From: an uncultured Clostridia bacterium | GTDB taxonomy: Bacteria > Bacillota > Clostridia > Oscillospirales > Ruminococcaceae | NCBI GenBank assembly: GCA_947630825.1 | Contig: CANRJA010000003.1 | Span: forward strand, 1-64,000 | Direction: 5' to 3' | Length of the DNA: 64,000 bases | Position numbers and translations under genes: made by a program | Shown: positions 10,542-19,298 of the stretch, in pieces | Layout of the letters: every line of letters begins with the position of its first letter | How positions within the stretch are numbered: position 1 is the first letter of the stretch | Notes under the pieces: generated by a model | What the model was told of the DNA's origin: nothing | Databases searched by the model: none | What the model saw: only the letters and a program-made list of their open reading frames with translations

Positions 10542-11135
10542 TTATCTCTTTGTAATAACCTTATCTACCAATCCGTACTGCATAGCCTGCTCTGCTGTCA
10601 TATAATTATCTCTTTCACAATCTTTGTGAATTGTTTCAATGTCCTTCGAGCAGTTTTCTGCCAAAATTCTTTCAAGTCTTTCTCTTGTTTTAAGCATATT
10701 GTCAGCGTGGATCTGAATATCTGTCTGCTGACCGCTTAAACCGCCGCCTGAAATCAACGGCTGATGAATCAAAATCTCGCTGTTAGGCAAAGCGAATCTC
10801 TTTCCCTTTGCTCCGCTTGAAAGCAAGAAAGAACCGAATGACGCCGCAAGACCAATGCAAATAGTAGAAACATCACATTTGATATACTGCATCGTATCGT
10901 AAATTGCAAAACCGGCGGTAACCGAGCCTCCCGGACTATTAATGTATAAATCTATATCTTTTTCCGGGTCCTGACCCTCCAGATACAAAAGCTGTGCAAC
11001 TACAACGCTTGCAACAGAATCATCAATAGGTCCTGTAAGCATTACAATTCTGTCATTTAACAGCCTAGAAAAAATGTCATAGCTTCTTTCACCGTGACTG
11101 GTTTGTTCAACAACATAAGGTACAAGTGTCGACAT
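10542..11135 (-). CDS. clpP: ATP-dependent Clp protease proteolytic subunit ClpP
   Basis: A 197-aa serine protease subunit that forms the tetradecameric chamber loaded by ClpX. The catalytic serine is in [14 protein letters not shown], the histidine in EILIHQP and the aspartate in [11 protein letters not shown]. The N-terminal hydrophobic-patch region and the oligomer interface are intact and the length is typical. GGAGG precedes the ATG. It sits between tig and clpX, a standard Firmicutes arrangement that couples nascent-chain folding and degradation. Confidence 0.97.
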   Translation of the reverse strand: MSTLVPYVVEQTSHGERSYDIFSRLLNDRIVMLTGPIDDSVASVVVAQLLYLEGQDPEKDIDLYINSPGGSVTAGFAIYDTMQYIKCDVSTICIGLAASFGSFLLSSGAKGKRFALPNSEILIHQPLISGGGLSGQQTDIQIHADNMLKTRERLERILAENCSKDIETIHKDCERDNYMTAEQAMQYGLVDKVITKR

Positions 11136-11201
11136 AATATCTCCTCCATTTCAATTTGTTCATATACGCTTATCGCCCACAATCACTGCGGGCGAATTGT
11201 A

Positions 11202-12482
11202 TTACTTGATTTTTGCAGAATCTTTTACCAAATCTGCTGCTTTTGCTACTGCCAAGTCCATTTTTAATGCGTCAGCAGTTACATAAGACTTGACCTGCTC
11301 AATATCCATTTTGTAGTTGTCAGCCATTTTCTTGAACTCTTCTTCAACATCATCATCAGGTACTTCAATGTTTTCTGCCTTTACGATCTGTTCAAGAGCA
11401 AGTCTAAGCTTTACCTGTTTTTCAGCCTGCTCACGATATGTTTTTCTCAAGGTATCCATATCAGAGCCTGTATACTGAAGGTACACATCTAAGCTGATAC
11501 CCTGCTGTGCAAGTCTCTGAGACATATCCTGAATCATCTCTTCAACTCTATTATCATACATAACCTCAGGAATTTCACCTTGAACGCTGTCAATGATTTG
11601 GTCAAACAGCGCGCCCTCGACCTCAGAATCCGCTTTCTTTTCCTCTGCGTCCTCCAGCTTTTTCTTAACGTCTTCCTTTAGCTGTTCAACTGTATCAAAC
11701 TCAGTTGTGTCTTTAACAAAATCATCGTCTAGCTCAGGAAGCTCCTTAGCTTTGATTTCATGCAGCTTGATCTTGAATACCGCGTCTTTGCCTGCTAACT
11801 CCTCAGCACCGTAATCTTCCGGAAAAGTCACATTTATATCAAATTCTTCACCAATGCTGTGACCGCATACCTGCTCCTCAAAACCAGGAATAAACTGACC
11901 GCTTCCAAGTGATAGAGTAAACTTCTCTGCCTTTCCTCCCTCAAAAGGTACTCCGTTCTGATAACCGTCAAAATCAATAACAACGTCGTCACCGTTTTGG
12001 CATGGCCTGTTATCAACGTCAATGATTCTCATACCCTTTTGTCTTAAGTTTTCTATATCCTTGTCAATATCTTCATCAGTAACAGCATTGACAGTTTTTG
12101 TTGCTTCTAATCCTTTGTACTTTTCAATTTTAACCTCAGGCTTTGTTATACATGTTACCTTTATCTCCAAACCTTTTTCTTTATCTACAGAAACTACCTC
12201 TACATCAGGTCTTGTAACAAGCTCAAATCCTGCCTCTGCAACGGCTGTATCTACCTCTCCAGGTACTAAAGCGTTTACAGCGTCCTCATAGAAAACGCCC
12301 TCGCCGTATTCTTTTTCAATGATCTTTCTTGTTGCCTTGCCCTTTCTAAAGCCAGGAACAGTAATATTCTTTTTTTTCGACTGATATGCTTTCTCAACAG
12401 CAGCCTCAAAAGCCTCCGCTGAGATCTCTATCTCCAACTCGTGTTTATTCGTCTCTACTTCCTTATTTGATTTTACACTCAT
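11202..12482 (-). CDS. tig: Trigger factor (ribosome-associated chaperone)
   Basis: A 426-aa peptidyl-prolyl isomerase and chaperone that binds nascent chains at the ribosome exit. The ribosome-binding signature VPGFRKGKATRK is at about residues 42-53, the FKBP-like domain spans about 150-235, and the C-terminal arms follow. The ATG at 12482 has GGAGG 8 nt upstream, so the in-frame TTG at 12497 is rejected. A strong promoter lies 36 nt upstream, and clpP follows after 66 nt. Confidence 0.96.
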   Translation of the reverse strand: MSVKSNKEVETNKHELEIEISAEAFEAAVEKAYQSKKKNITVPGFRKGKATRKIIEKEYGEGVFYEDAVNALVPGEVDTAVAEAGFELVTRPDVEVVSVDKEKGLEIKVTCITKPEVKIEKYKGLEATKTVNAVTDEDIDKDIENLRQKGMRIIDVDNRPCQNGDDVVIDFDGYQNGVPFEGGKAEKFTLSLGSGQFIPGFEEQVCGHSIGEEFDINVTFPEDYGAEELAGKDAVFKIKLHEIKAKELPELDDDFVKDTTEFDTVEQLKEDVKKKLEDAEEKKADSEVEGALFDQIIDSVQGEIPEVMYDNRVEEMIQDMSQRLAQQGISLDVYLQYTGSDMDTLRKTYREQAEKQVKLRLALEQIVKAENIEVPDDDVEEEFKKMADNYKMDIEQVKSYVTADALKMDLAVAKAADLVKDSAKIK

Positions 12483-12517
12483 ATTGACATCCTCCAAATT
12501 TTTAAAATATCTAAGGT

Positions 12518-12546
12518 ATTATATCACAGCACAAAAAATATTTCAA
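12518..12546 (-). promoter_or_regulatory. Sigma-A promoter of tig-clpP-clpX
   Basis: TTGAAA (12541-12546) and TATAAT (12518-12523), 17-bp spacer, with TGTG upstream of the -10. No CIRCE or CtsR-like operator was seen beside it. Confidence 0.8.
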
Positions 12547-12563
12547 GGCAAATTTGTAAAAAT

Positions 12564-13265
12564 TTAATCAATTACAATGTCAGTAATATCCAAAGGATCA
12601 AATTCTAAATAATCACTTGAAACAAGCCTGTACAAAATATCATCAACAATTCCGTCTATAGCATAATTCACAGCGCTGCCGTGAATGTGACCATAAAAGC
12701 ATTTTTTTATATTATACTTCTCAATAACCTCAAGAATTTCATAATTTTTGTCGTTCGCATAAATCGGCGGATAATGCAAAAATACGACAGGCTTTAAATT
12801 TTCTTTTAAAGCAGACTGTATAGACATCTCAAGCCTGCCGGCTTCTCTTAACAGCACCTTTCTGTCAGCAGCAACTCCGTTTTCATTTATCCAGCCTCTT
12901 GTACCGCAAATGCCTATATCGCCGTACTTATAATGGTTGTTATTTAAAATCGAAAAGGTCTTAAACCCGTTTTCTTCAAAAAACCTGTCCATTTTGGTCT
13001 TTGTTTCCCACCAGTAATCGTGATTGCCTTTGAGCAGTATTTTATTTCCGTTTAAATTTTCAACAAACCGAAAATCAGGTACAGCCTCTTCTAAATTTAT
13101 TGCCCAGGAAAAATCCCCGGGAAGTACAACAGTATCCTCGGGCTTGATTTTTTTTTGCCAATTTTCAGCCAAACGATCCTGATAATTATTCCAACCCTTG
13201 AAAATATCCATAGGCTTGTTTACTCCAAATGATAAATGAAGATCTCCAATAGTAAATAATGCCAA
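12564..13265 (-). CDS. Metallophosphoesterase
   Basis: A 233-aa calcineurin-like phosphoesterase. Metal-binding motifs appear in order: GDLHLSFG, LPGDFSW, LLKGNHDYWW, FLHYPP and YGHIHGSA. Substrate is unknown; family members act on nucleotides, phosphoproteins or lipids. The start is a TTG at 13265 with GGAGG 7 nt upstream; the open frame extends 39 codons further but runs towards a divergent gene and lacks conserved sequence. The stop lies close to the tig promoter. Confidence 0.88.
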   Translation of the reverse strand: MALFTIGDLHLSFGVNKPMDIFKGWNNYQDRLAENWQKKIKPEDTVVLPGDFSWAINLEEAVPDFRFVENLNGNKILLKGNHDYWWETKTKMDRFFEENGFKTFSILNNNHYKYGDIGICGTRGWINENGVAADRKVLLREAGRLEMSIQSALKENLKPVVFLHYPPIYANDKNYEILEVIEKYNIKKCFYGHIHGSAVNYAIDGIVDDILYRLVSSDYLEFDPLDITDIVID

Positions 13266-13361
13266 AACCAATCCTCCAAATTCACGAATAATTATGAATA
13301 CTATTTTGTGTTCTGCAAATAATATTTTTGCAAGACTAAGCTTGCGAAAGGAGATTTTATT

Positions 13362-13526
13362 ATGCAAAATCATAAGATACAAGGAATCAACTGTGATGTT
13401 TCAAGCTGTGTTTACAACAGAGATAACTGCGAATGTGTAGCAGGTAATGTAGATATTTGCTGCTGCTGCGACAAGCCGGACTGTTGTGATGAAACAATAT
13501 GCAGAACCTTCAAGCCAAAAGGCTAA
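13362..13526 (+). CDS. Small cysteine-rich DUF1540 protein
   Basis: A 54-aa protein with 11 cysteines (C11, C16, C23, C25, C33-C36, C41, C42, C47). The sequence INCDVSSCVYN followed by a terminal CRTF matches the DUF1540 pattern; the family is thought to bind metal, and its role is unknown. AAAGGAG lies 7 nt before the ATG and a terminator follows. The run of four cysteines in the centre is unusual. It is divergent from the phosphoesterase gene with about 96 bp between them. Confidence 0.85.
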   Translation: MQNHKIQGINCDVSSCVYNRDNCECVAGNVDICCCCDKPDCCDETICRTFKPKG

Positions 13527-13541
13527 ATAATAAAATCACAG

Positions 13542-13573
13542 AAAATCGTCTGTCATAACCGGCAGACGATTTT
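13542..13573. terminator. Bidirectional terminator between DUF1540 gene and thrC
   Basis: AAAATCGTCTG (13542-13552) and CAGACGATTTT (13563-13573) form a perfect 11-bp stem with A and T tails, serving both converging genes. Confidence 0.9.
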
Positions 13574-13586
13574 ACATATTACCCTT

Positions 13587-15080
13587 TTAAATTCCAAGTG
13601 ATTTCAAAACAAAGTCTTTCATATCAGACTTTTCAATAGTATCTTTAAACCTGATTTCCTTATTTTCAAGCTCCGCCAAAGACTTTGGAACCTCAAGCTT
13701 TGAAACCTCGTAAAGCTTATCTACAAGTTCAAATTCATCCAGTGATGAATCAAACTCACCTAGTGCTTCTAAAACGCTGTTTGAGAATTTATAGGGGCTT
13801 GCAGTAGACGCTATAACAGTCTTTGTCGTATCGCCTGTCTTTTCTCTATAGTCTTCATAAACCTTTACAGCAACTGCCGTATGAGTATCGCAAACATAAG
13901 AATGTTTATCGTACTGCTCTTTTATGCAAGCCTTAGTCTGAGCATCGTCACAGAATCCTGCATAGAATTCCTTTTTCAACACAGTTTTTACATCATCTGA
14001 TACCTCATACTTTCCGCAATCTGACAGAGACGAAAACCACTCTCTTATCTGAGCGTCGTTTTCACCGCAAAGATGATAGAGAAGTCTCTCAAGATTTGAA
14101 GAAATAAGAATATCCATAGACGGCGAAATAGTTGTAAAAAATTGTCTGTTTCTGTCGTAAACTCCTGTGTTGACAAAATCTGTAAGAACATTATTTGAAT
14201 TAGAAGCGCAAATCAGCTTATTAACAGGTATACCCATTTTTTTGGCATAGTATGCAGCTAAAATGTTACCAAAGTTACCGGTAGGAACGACTATATTTAT
14301 TTTTTCTCCCAATTCAACCTTGCCGTCTTTAACAAGCTGTGCATACGAAGAAACATAATAAATTATCTGCGGAGCAAGACGTCCCCAGTTTATTGAATTT
14401 GCAGACGAGAACATAAGACCGTTATTGCCTAGCTCATTCTCAACCTCTCTGTTTGTAAAAATCGCCTTGACGCCATTTTGAGCGTCATCAAAGTTACCTT
14501 TAATAGCACATACAGCGACGTTTTCACCCTCCTGAGTTGTCATCTGCTTTTTCTGCATTTTGGAAACTCCGTCAACAGGGTAAAATACCATGATCTGCGT
14601 ACCTTCGACATCTTTAAATCCCTCAAGGGCAGCTTTACCTGTGTCTCCTGATGTTGCTACCAGAATAACGACCTTTTTATCAAGATTGAGTTTCTTAGCC
14701 GACGTTGTAATAAGATACGGAAGAATCTGAAGAGCCATATCCTTAAAAGCACACGTCGGACCGTGCCAAAGCTCCAGCATATAGGTTCCGTCAAAAAGCT
14801 GAGCAAGCTCGCAAATATTTTTGGTATCGAAATTTTTATCAGTATAAGCATTGTCAACGCAGTATCTTATTTCAGCGTCGCTGAAATCGGTAAGATACTT
14901 TGAAAATACAAATGCCGCTCTGTCAGGATAGCTCATATCCCCCATAGCTTTAATATCATCAAATGTAATGCTTGGAATTTCACTCGGTACAAACAGACCT
15001 CCGTCTTTTGAAATTCCCTGCGCTATAGCCTGTGCAGACGTTACATTCACATTGCTGTCTCTTGTACTTTTATAATACAT
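13587..15080 (-). CDS. thrC: Threonine synthase
   Basis: A 497-aa PLP enzyme that converts O-phosphohomoserine to threonine. The N-terminal motif SKDGGLFVP and the PLP lysine in HGPTCAFKDMALQ are typical of the long threonine synthase class. Other conserved stretches are ATSGDTGKAALEG and VPTGNFGN. AGGAGG precedes the ATG. It lies 15 nt after yraN and looks like the last gene of the lepB-rbgA-rnhB-yraN run, ending at a terminator. No T-box leader is present, so threonine-specific control is not evident. Confidence 0.96.
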   Translation of the reverse strand: MYYKSTRDSNVNVTSAQAIAQGISKDGGLFVPSEIPSITFDDIKAMGDMSYPDRAAFVFSKYLTDFSDAEIRYCVDNAYTDKNFDTKNICELAQLFDGTYMLELWHGPTCAFKDMALQILPYLITTSAKKLNLDKKVVILVATSGDTGKAALEGFKDVEGTQIMVFYPVDGVSKMQKKQMTTQEGENVAVCAIKGNFDDAQNGVKAIFTNREVENELGNNGLMFSSANSINWGRLAPQIIYYVSSYAQLVKDGKVELGEKINIVVPTGNFGNILAAYYAKKMGIPVNKLICASNSNNVLTDFVNTGVYDRNRQFFTTISPSMDILISSNLERLLYHLCGENDAQIREWFSSLSDCGKYEVSDDVKTVLKKEFYAGFCDDAQTKACIKEQYDKHSYVCDTHTAVAVKVYEDYREKTGDTTKTVIASTASPYKFSNSVLEALGEFDSSLDEFELVDKLYEVSKLEVPKSLAELENKEIRFKDTIEKSDMKDFVLKSLGI

Positions 15081-15095
15081 AAAAACCTCCTATAT

Positions 15096-15461
15096 CTACT
15101 TGTTACTGTTATCAAATGCACTAACATAATACTTTAACTTTGCAACCTTTTCATCTCTCATCTCAACCACCGCAACGTCAAATCTGCACTTAGGTAGAAA
15201 TGATAATGCGCTTAAATACCTTTCAGCAGCATATATTATATGCTTGCGTTTAGCAACGGTCAAGGCTTCCTCTCCTGAAGCTAAAGAATTAGCCTTTCTT
15301 GTTTTTACTTCAACAAAGCAAACAGTATCGTTCTTTTTAGCTATTATGTCTATTTCCCCACCTTTGACGGTGAAATTTCTATCTGCAATTTCATAGCCGT
15401 TCTTTGCTAAATAATCGCATACTGCCTGCTCGCCTATATTACCTATCTCTCTGCTTTTCAT
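15096..15461 (-). CDS. YraN/UPF0102 family endonuclease-like protein
   Basis: A 121-aa protein with the restriction-endonuclease-like fold. The catalytic core is visible: GEQAVCDYLAKNGYEI, then GGEIDIIAKKNDTVCFVEVKTRK (D...ExK). Family members are putative nucleases linked to recombination or DNA repair. It overlaps rnhB by 4 nt (ATGA), a conserved neighbour pair. Length is standard. Confidence 0.92.
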   Translation of the reverse strand: MKSREIGNIGEQAVCDYLAKNGYEIADRNFTVKGGEIDIIAKKNDTVCFVEVKTRKANSLASGEEALTVAKRKHIIYAAERYLSALSFLPKCRFDVAVVEMRDEKVAKLKYYVSAFDNSNK

Positions 15462-16054
15462 TTATTCAGAACCTTTTTCAAAAAGCTCGGTCTGTGAACA
15501 GGTGAAATACCATACTTCTCTATCATTTCATAGTGCAGTTTTGTGCCGTAGCCCTTGTGCTTTGAAAACTGATACTGCGGATACTTTTTGTTTAATTCTT
15601 TCATATATCTGTCTCTAGCGACCTTAGCTAAAATTGATGCCGCCGCTATAGACTGTGATTTAGCGTCACCCTTAATTACAGTCTCGGTAGGTATATCAAT
15701 ATCGGGAGACTTATTGCCGTCGATCAATGCAAGCTGTGGCTTGATTTTAAGACCCTCTACCGACCTTTTCATAGCAAGCATAGCCGCATTTAGAATATTT
15801 AACTGCTCAATCTCTTCTATAGTTGCTTTAGCAATACAATATGCCTTTGCTTTTTCTTTTATTTCGTCAAAAAGAACTTCCCTTTTCTTCTCGCTCAGCT
15901 TCTTTGAATCATTTATACCATCAATGACGGTATCTTTATCAAAAATAACTGCGGCGGCATATACATCTCCTGCTAATGGACCTCTGCCTGCTTCGTCAAC
16001 ACCGCAGATAATCCTGCCGTTTCTTATACTTTTGTCAAACTCATATAATTCCAT
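15458..16054 (-). CDS. rnhB: Ribonuclease HII
   Basis: A 198-aa RNase HII that removes ribonucleotides from DNA and RNA-DNA hybrids. The motif GVDEAGRGPLAGDVYAAAV has the first catalytic Asp-Glu pair, with the further acidic residues in DSKKLSEKKRE, ALIDGN and SIAAASILAKVARDR. It follows rbgA by 9 nt, and the stop overlaps the yraN start. This rbgA-rnhB-yraN order is conserved in Clostridia. Confidence 0.96.
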   Translation of the reverse strand: MELYEFDKSIRNGRIICGVDEAGRGPLAGDVYAAAVIFDKDTVIDGINDSKKLSEKKREVLFDEIKEKAKAYCIAKATIEEIEQLNILNAAMLAMKRSVEGLKIKPQLALIDGNKSPDIDIPTETVIKGDAKSQSIAAASILAKVARDRYMKELNKKYPQYQFSKHKGYGTKLHYEMIEKYGISPVHRPSFLKKVLNK

Positions 16055-16063
16055 AGCTTTTTC

Positions 16064-16972
16064 CTATTTTATATCTTTAGGGGTTTCTATTGATAACCTA
16101 CCCAGTTTTCCGCCCCTGAACTCATCTACAACAGTTATAGCGGCTCTATTTGTATTGATCTCACCACCCGAAACCAAAAAGCCCCGCTTTCTCCCTATCC
16201 TTTCAAGAATTTCAAAGCCTGCTGTGCAATCGCTAAGCGACGTTTCGTCATTTTGAACATCATCTAGGCTTACACCATATCTTTCAATAATATTATTGGG
16301 ATAATTCTTATATAAAAATTGTAACAGCCTGCAAGCGAGATATTCCAAATCCATTACGTCGTCTTTAACAGCGCCTGTAAAAGCCAAATGCTCTCCGATA
16401 GTTTTATCCTCAAACTTTGGCCACAAAACTCCCGGCATATCCAAAAGCTCAATCTCATTACCTATTGAGACCCACTGCTTACCTCTTGTAACACCCGGTC
16501 TGTCTTCGACCTTTGCTCTTTTTGAGCCTGCAAGCCTGTTTATTAAAGATGATTTCCCCACATTGGGAATTCCTACAATCATAATTCTTATAGGTCTGCC
16601 GACCATTCCTTTGCTGTTCCAGACATCTATTTGTTCTTTTAACAGTTCTTTTAAAGCAGGAATAAACTTATTTACCCCTTTACCGCTTCGGCAGTCCATT
16701 GAAAGTGCCATAACACCGTTTCTTTTATAGAAGTCCAGCCACATTGATGTGACCGTTTCATCAGCGGCGTCACTCTTATTAAGAATAACAAGTCTGGGCT
16801 TTGAACCCACAAGTCTGTCCATTTCAGGATTTCTGCTTGATATGGGAATTCTGGCGTCAGTCATCTCAACAACAGCGTCAACCAGCTTTAAATTAGACTG
16901 CATAAGACGTCGAGTTTTAGCCATATGCCCGGGAAACCAGTTGATATTTGCTGAATTTTGTCTATCGTTCAT
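16064..16972 (-). CDS. rbgA: Ribosome biogenesis GTPase RbgA (YlqF)
   Basis: A 302-aa circularly permuted GTPase needed for late assembly of the 50S subunit. The permuted order is visible: NKSD (G4) at about residue 65, then GIPNVGKSSL (G1) and LLDMPGVLWP (G3). The N-terminal NWFPGHMAKTRR is a hallmark of the family. The C-terminal RNA-binding region is complete. It sits between the interrupted ASCH gene (4 nt away) and rnhB. Confidence 0.96.
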   Translation of the reverse strand: MNDRQNSANINWFPGHMAKTRRLMQSNLKLVDAVVEMTDARIPISSRNPEMDRLVGSKPRLVILNKSDAADETVTSMWLDFYKRNGVMALSMDCRSGKGVNKFIPALKELLKEQIDVWNSKGMVGRPIRIMIVGIPNVGKSSLINRLAGSKRAKVEDRPGVTRGKQWVSIGNEIELLDMPGVLWPKFEDKTIGEHLAFTGAVKDDVMDLEYLACRLLQFLYKNYPNNIIERYGVSLDDVQNDETSLSDCTAGFEILERIGRKRGFLVSGGEINTNRAAITVVDEFRGGKLGRLSIETPKDIK

Positions 16973-16976
16973 TTTA

Positions 16977-17324
16977 TCACTTCTTATCTGATACTATTTT
17001 TACTTTTATTCCAACGACGCCATATTTATTCTGTTTATCTTTAGAATAATACTGTTCCATATCTTCAGGATTTGCAATATCATCTTTATCATAGCCCATT
17101 GATATTTTATCAAAATGTTTATATAATTCCTCAAAATTCGGATATTTATATAAACCTTCTATTTCAACAATAATATCTTCCAATGTTTCTCGATTTGTAA
17201 ATTCTATCAAATCATTCTCTTTTAACAGTTATCTTTTTTCATCATTTAAACGCAATTCTATCGTTTTTATTTCGGCTTTTATACGATTAAAAGGTCTATC
17301 GTTTAAATACATTTTATGTTTCAT
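16977..17324 (-). pseudogene. ASCH-domain protein gene interrupted by one in-frame TAA
   Basis: The ATG at 17324 has AGGAG 7 nt upstream and encodes 31 residues ending RLNDEKR, then TAA at 17229-17231. The same frame continues without any shift into LLKENDLIEFTNRET and 68 more residues, ending at 16977. Joined, the two parts give about 115 residues that look like one ASCH-domain protein (N-terminal LNDRPFNRI and KTIELRLNDEKR, C-terminal YGVVGIKV). The stop probably replaced a Gln (CAA) or Lys codon. A TTG at 17210 could restart the second part. Most likely a recent nonsense mutation or a base-call error; readthrough is possible but unsupported. ASCH proteins bind RNA or modified nucleosides. 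It lies between lepB and rbgA. Confidence 0.85.
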
Positions 17325-17404
17325 ACTCTATCTCCTAATATAATCGTTTATATTAAGAATTAGGCAAAGTATCATCAAATGTTATACCATTTTAAAAAAC
17401 AATT

Positions 17405-17989
17405 TTACTTGATCCTTCCAAACCTATCAAACGGATAAATTCTGAATACTGCCTTTCCCAATACATCATCGATCGGAATGAAGCCGACAAGCGAATTTCT
17501 GCTGTCTGTAGAATTGTTTCTGTTATCGCCCATAACGAAAATAGTATTCTTTGGTACAACCAGAGGATAGTTGTTTCCTCCGTCATTTCTGGCAGTGGGT
17601 TCATATATATAAGGTTCGTCCAATGTTTTTCCGTCAACGGTTACAGTGTGTTTATCAAAATTAATATCAACAGTCTGACCCTCAGTTGCTATAACTCTCT
17701 TTATAATAGTTTTGTTAAGTCCCTTGCTGTTTACAACAACTATGTCGCCCTGCTTAGGTGTGTAGAAAAGATGTGATATAACAAGTCTCTGTCCGTCCTC
17801 AAGTGTCGGAACCATTGAAATTCCGTCAACTATTACGATTCGGAAAACAAATGTGAACACCAGTATTACTATAAATATTGAAATAGCAATAGATTCAAGC
17901 CATTCTAAAAGCTCATTTCCAAATGACTTTTTTTCATTAAATTTATTGTAATCTTCATTGCTATAAATCTCGTTTTCATTAAATTCCAT
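17405..17989 (-). CDS. lepB: Signal peptidase I
   Basis: A 194-aa type I signal peptidase that cleaves secretory signal peptides outside the membrane. One membrane segment at about residues 30-55 is followed by the catalytic Ser in DGISMVPTL and Lys in IIKRVIATEG, then VMGDNRNNSTDSR. Single-span topology and length fit the Gram-positive form. It has its own promoter, and RbgA, RNase HII and YraN follow, as in other Clostridia. Confidence 0.96.
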   Translation of the reverse strand: MEFNENEIYSNEDYNKFNEKKSFGNELLEWLESIAISIFIVILVFTFVFRIVIVDGISMVPTLEDGQRLVISHLFYTPKQGDIVVVNSKGLNKTIIKRVIATEGQTVDINFDKHTVTVDGKTLDEPYIYEPTARNDGGNNYPLVVPKNTIFVMGDNRNNSTDSRNSLVGFIPIDDVLGKAVFRIYPFDRFGRIK

Positions 17990-18022
17990 TAACAGTACCT
18001 CTTTATTTATAAATATAACATA

Positions 18023-18051
18023 ATTCTAACAAAAAAACTAACAGATTTCAA
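18023..18051 (-). promoter_or_regulatory. Promoter of the lepB run
   Basis: TTGAAA (18046-18051) and TAGAAT (18023-18028) with 17 bp between, on the minus strand, just downstream of the rplS terminator. Confidence 0.65.
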
Positions 18052-18066
18052 GTGCTTTTAAAAGAA

Positions 18067-18093
18067 AAAGGAACAAATTAGCTTTGTTCCTTT
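18067..18093 (-). terminator. Terminator of rplS
   Basis: AAAGGAACAAA and TTTGTTCCTTT form an 11-bp stem with a 5-nt loop, followed on the minus strand by a T-rich tail. It makes rplS a single-gene transcript. Confidence 0.9.
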
Positions 18094-18100
18094 ACAACAA

Positions 18101-18445
18101 TTATTTAATTGCTTCTTTAACCTTAGCTGCCTTGCCGACTCTGTCTCTCAAGTAGTACAGCTTAGCTCTGCGTACACGTCCGCTTCTTACTACTTCAACC
18201 TTTTCAACTATCGGTGAATGAAGCGGGAAAACTCTTTCAATTCCGCATCCGTGAGCAACTCGGCGTACTGTAAATGTTTCGTTTATTCCGCCGTGTTTCT
18301 TGGCGATAACTGTTCCCTCAAAAATCTGAATTCTTGACTTGTCGCCTTCCTTTATCTTAACGTGTACCTTAACGGTATCTCCTATGCTAAGAACAGGAAC
18401 CTCTTCTTTTAAACTTGAATTTGAAATTAGTTTTAAAGCGTCCAC
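18101..18445 (-). CDS. rplS: 50S ribosomal protein L19
   Basis: A 114-aa ribosomal protein located at the 30S-50S interface. Recognised by MDALKLI at the N-terminus, [19 protein letters not shown] and the basic C-terminus [19 protein letters not shown]. The start is a GTG at 18445 with GGAGG 8 nt upstream. It has a consensus promoter, a structured leader of about 130 nt and its own terminator, so it can be regulated separately from lepB. Confidence 0.97.
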   Translation of the reverse strand: MDALKLISNSSLKEEVPVLSIGDTVKVHVKIKEGDKSRIQIFEGTVIAKKHGGINETFTVRRVAHGCGIERVFPLHSPIVEKVEVVRSGRVRRAKLYYLRDRVGKAAKVKEAIK

Positions 18446-18576
18446 TTTAAATACCTCCTATTATTTTCAGACATTCATACATTTTGCTTTACAAAATCAG
18501 AGGACTGTCCGCTTTAATGTCTTGCCAAACGGCAGGCACTAACTCTCGTCGCATTGAACGACGGTAAATCAAATGC
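18446..18576 (-). promoter_or_regulatory. Structured 5' leader of rplS, candidate L19 autoregulatory leader
   Basis: Between promoter and start codon the minus-strand RNA can form several hairpins: CGTCG/CGACG (18547-18563), TGCC/GGCA, a long-range AGACATT/AATGTCT stem (18516-18522 with 18469-18475) enclosing ATTTTG/CAAAAT. L19 leaders are known in Firmicutes; the identification here rests on position and fold, not on a model search. Confidence 0.6.
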
Positions 18577-18582
18577 TTATAT

Positions 18583-18611
18583 ATTATATCACAATGGAAT
18601 TACAATTTCAA
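18583..18611 (-). promoter_or_regulatory. Sigma-A promoter of rplS
   Basis: TTGAAA (18606-18611) and TATAAT (18583-18588) with 17 bp between and TG just upstream of the -10. Confidence 0.85.
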
Positions 18612-18667
18612 TATTTTTCATAAATTTTTTATTAAAAAAGTGTGTACAACTTTTCCCCGATATTAAA

Positions 18668-19240
18668 TCAGCATAAAATCTCTGAAATAACAATATAAAT
18701 TAGCGTCAATATTAGTGAAATATTTGCTATTCTCTTGTATAGCATCAAAACAATTATGCAAATCGTCATTAAAACAAGCACAGAGCGTATGACCTTATAT
18801 GCCGAGTTCATATAAACTGACACTGAATCCTCAAAAATCAGCTTCAGCACGCGTCCTCCGTCAAAGTATTTAAACGGAAGAAGATTAAAAAGTCCCAGTA
18901 TAAGGCTTGTATAAGCAAGCTGGGTAAGAAATCCCTTGAAAATAAAAAAGCTAATGATATTTACCTCTGCTCCGGCAAGTAATACACATATTTCGCTTTT
19001 TTTGCTGTAAAGCCTTTCGGTTTCAATCTTGAGCTTTATACCTCCGCCGTAAAGCATGATCTCACTTATCGGTATTGAAAAAATGTGCATCATAATCATA
19101 TGCCCGAACTCATGCATAAAACAGCAAAGCAATGCCGTTGAAACAGCGAAACTATCGCCGATAAAAAATAATACGGCTAATACTGCAAAAAAACTAAATG
19201 ATAGTTTTATTTTATATTCTTTAAACAAAAATTCCAGCAT
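18668..19240 (-). CDS. Site-2 protease family protein (M50, SpoIVFB-like)
   Basis: A 190-aa multi-pass membrane zinc protease. The zinc site HEFGH is at about residues 44-48 and the second motif FDGGR at about 126-130; four to five hydrophobic segments surround them. In B. subtilis the related SpoIVFB activates sigma-K during sporulation. Small size and the neighbouring spoVM suggest a sporulation role here, but no pro-sigma substrate is visible. AAAGGA lies before the ATG at 19240. It follows the spoVM terminator and may have its own, unrecognised promoter. Confidence 0.82.
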   Translation of the reverse strand: MLEFLFKEYKIKLSFSFFAVLAVLFFIGDSFAVSTALLCCFMHEFGHMIMMHIFSIPISEIMLYGGGIKLKIETERLYSKKSEICVLLAGAEVNIISFFIFKGFLTQLAYTSLILGLFNLLPFKYFDGGRVLKLIFEDSVSVYMNSAYKVIRSVLVLMTICIIVLMLYKRIANISLILTLIYIVISEILC

Positions 19241-19298
19241 ATATTTTCCTTTAGAAATCAGATATATATTTATATGCCGAAAGACTGCTTATTATGAA

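Noticed and set aside
13266-13382. 39-codon N-terminal extension of the phosphoesterase
   Set aside because: A GGAGG site and TTG start at 13265 mark the conserved N-terminus, and the extension overlaps the divergent DUF1540 gene.
15588-16256. 222-codon plus-strand frame antisense to rnhB and rbgA
   Set aside because: Complementary to two clear genes, serine/leucine-rich as expected for an antisense shadow.
17211-17324. Frameshift as the cause of the broken ASCH gene
   Set aside because: Both halves are in one frame; only the TAA codon interrupts, so no insertion or deletion is needed.
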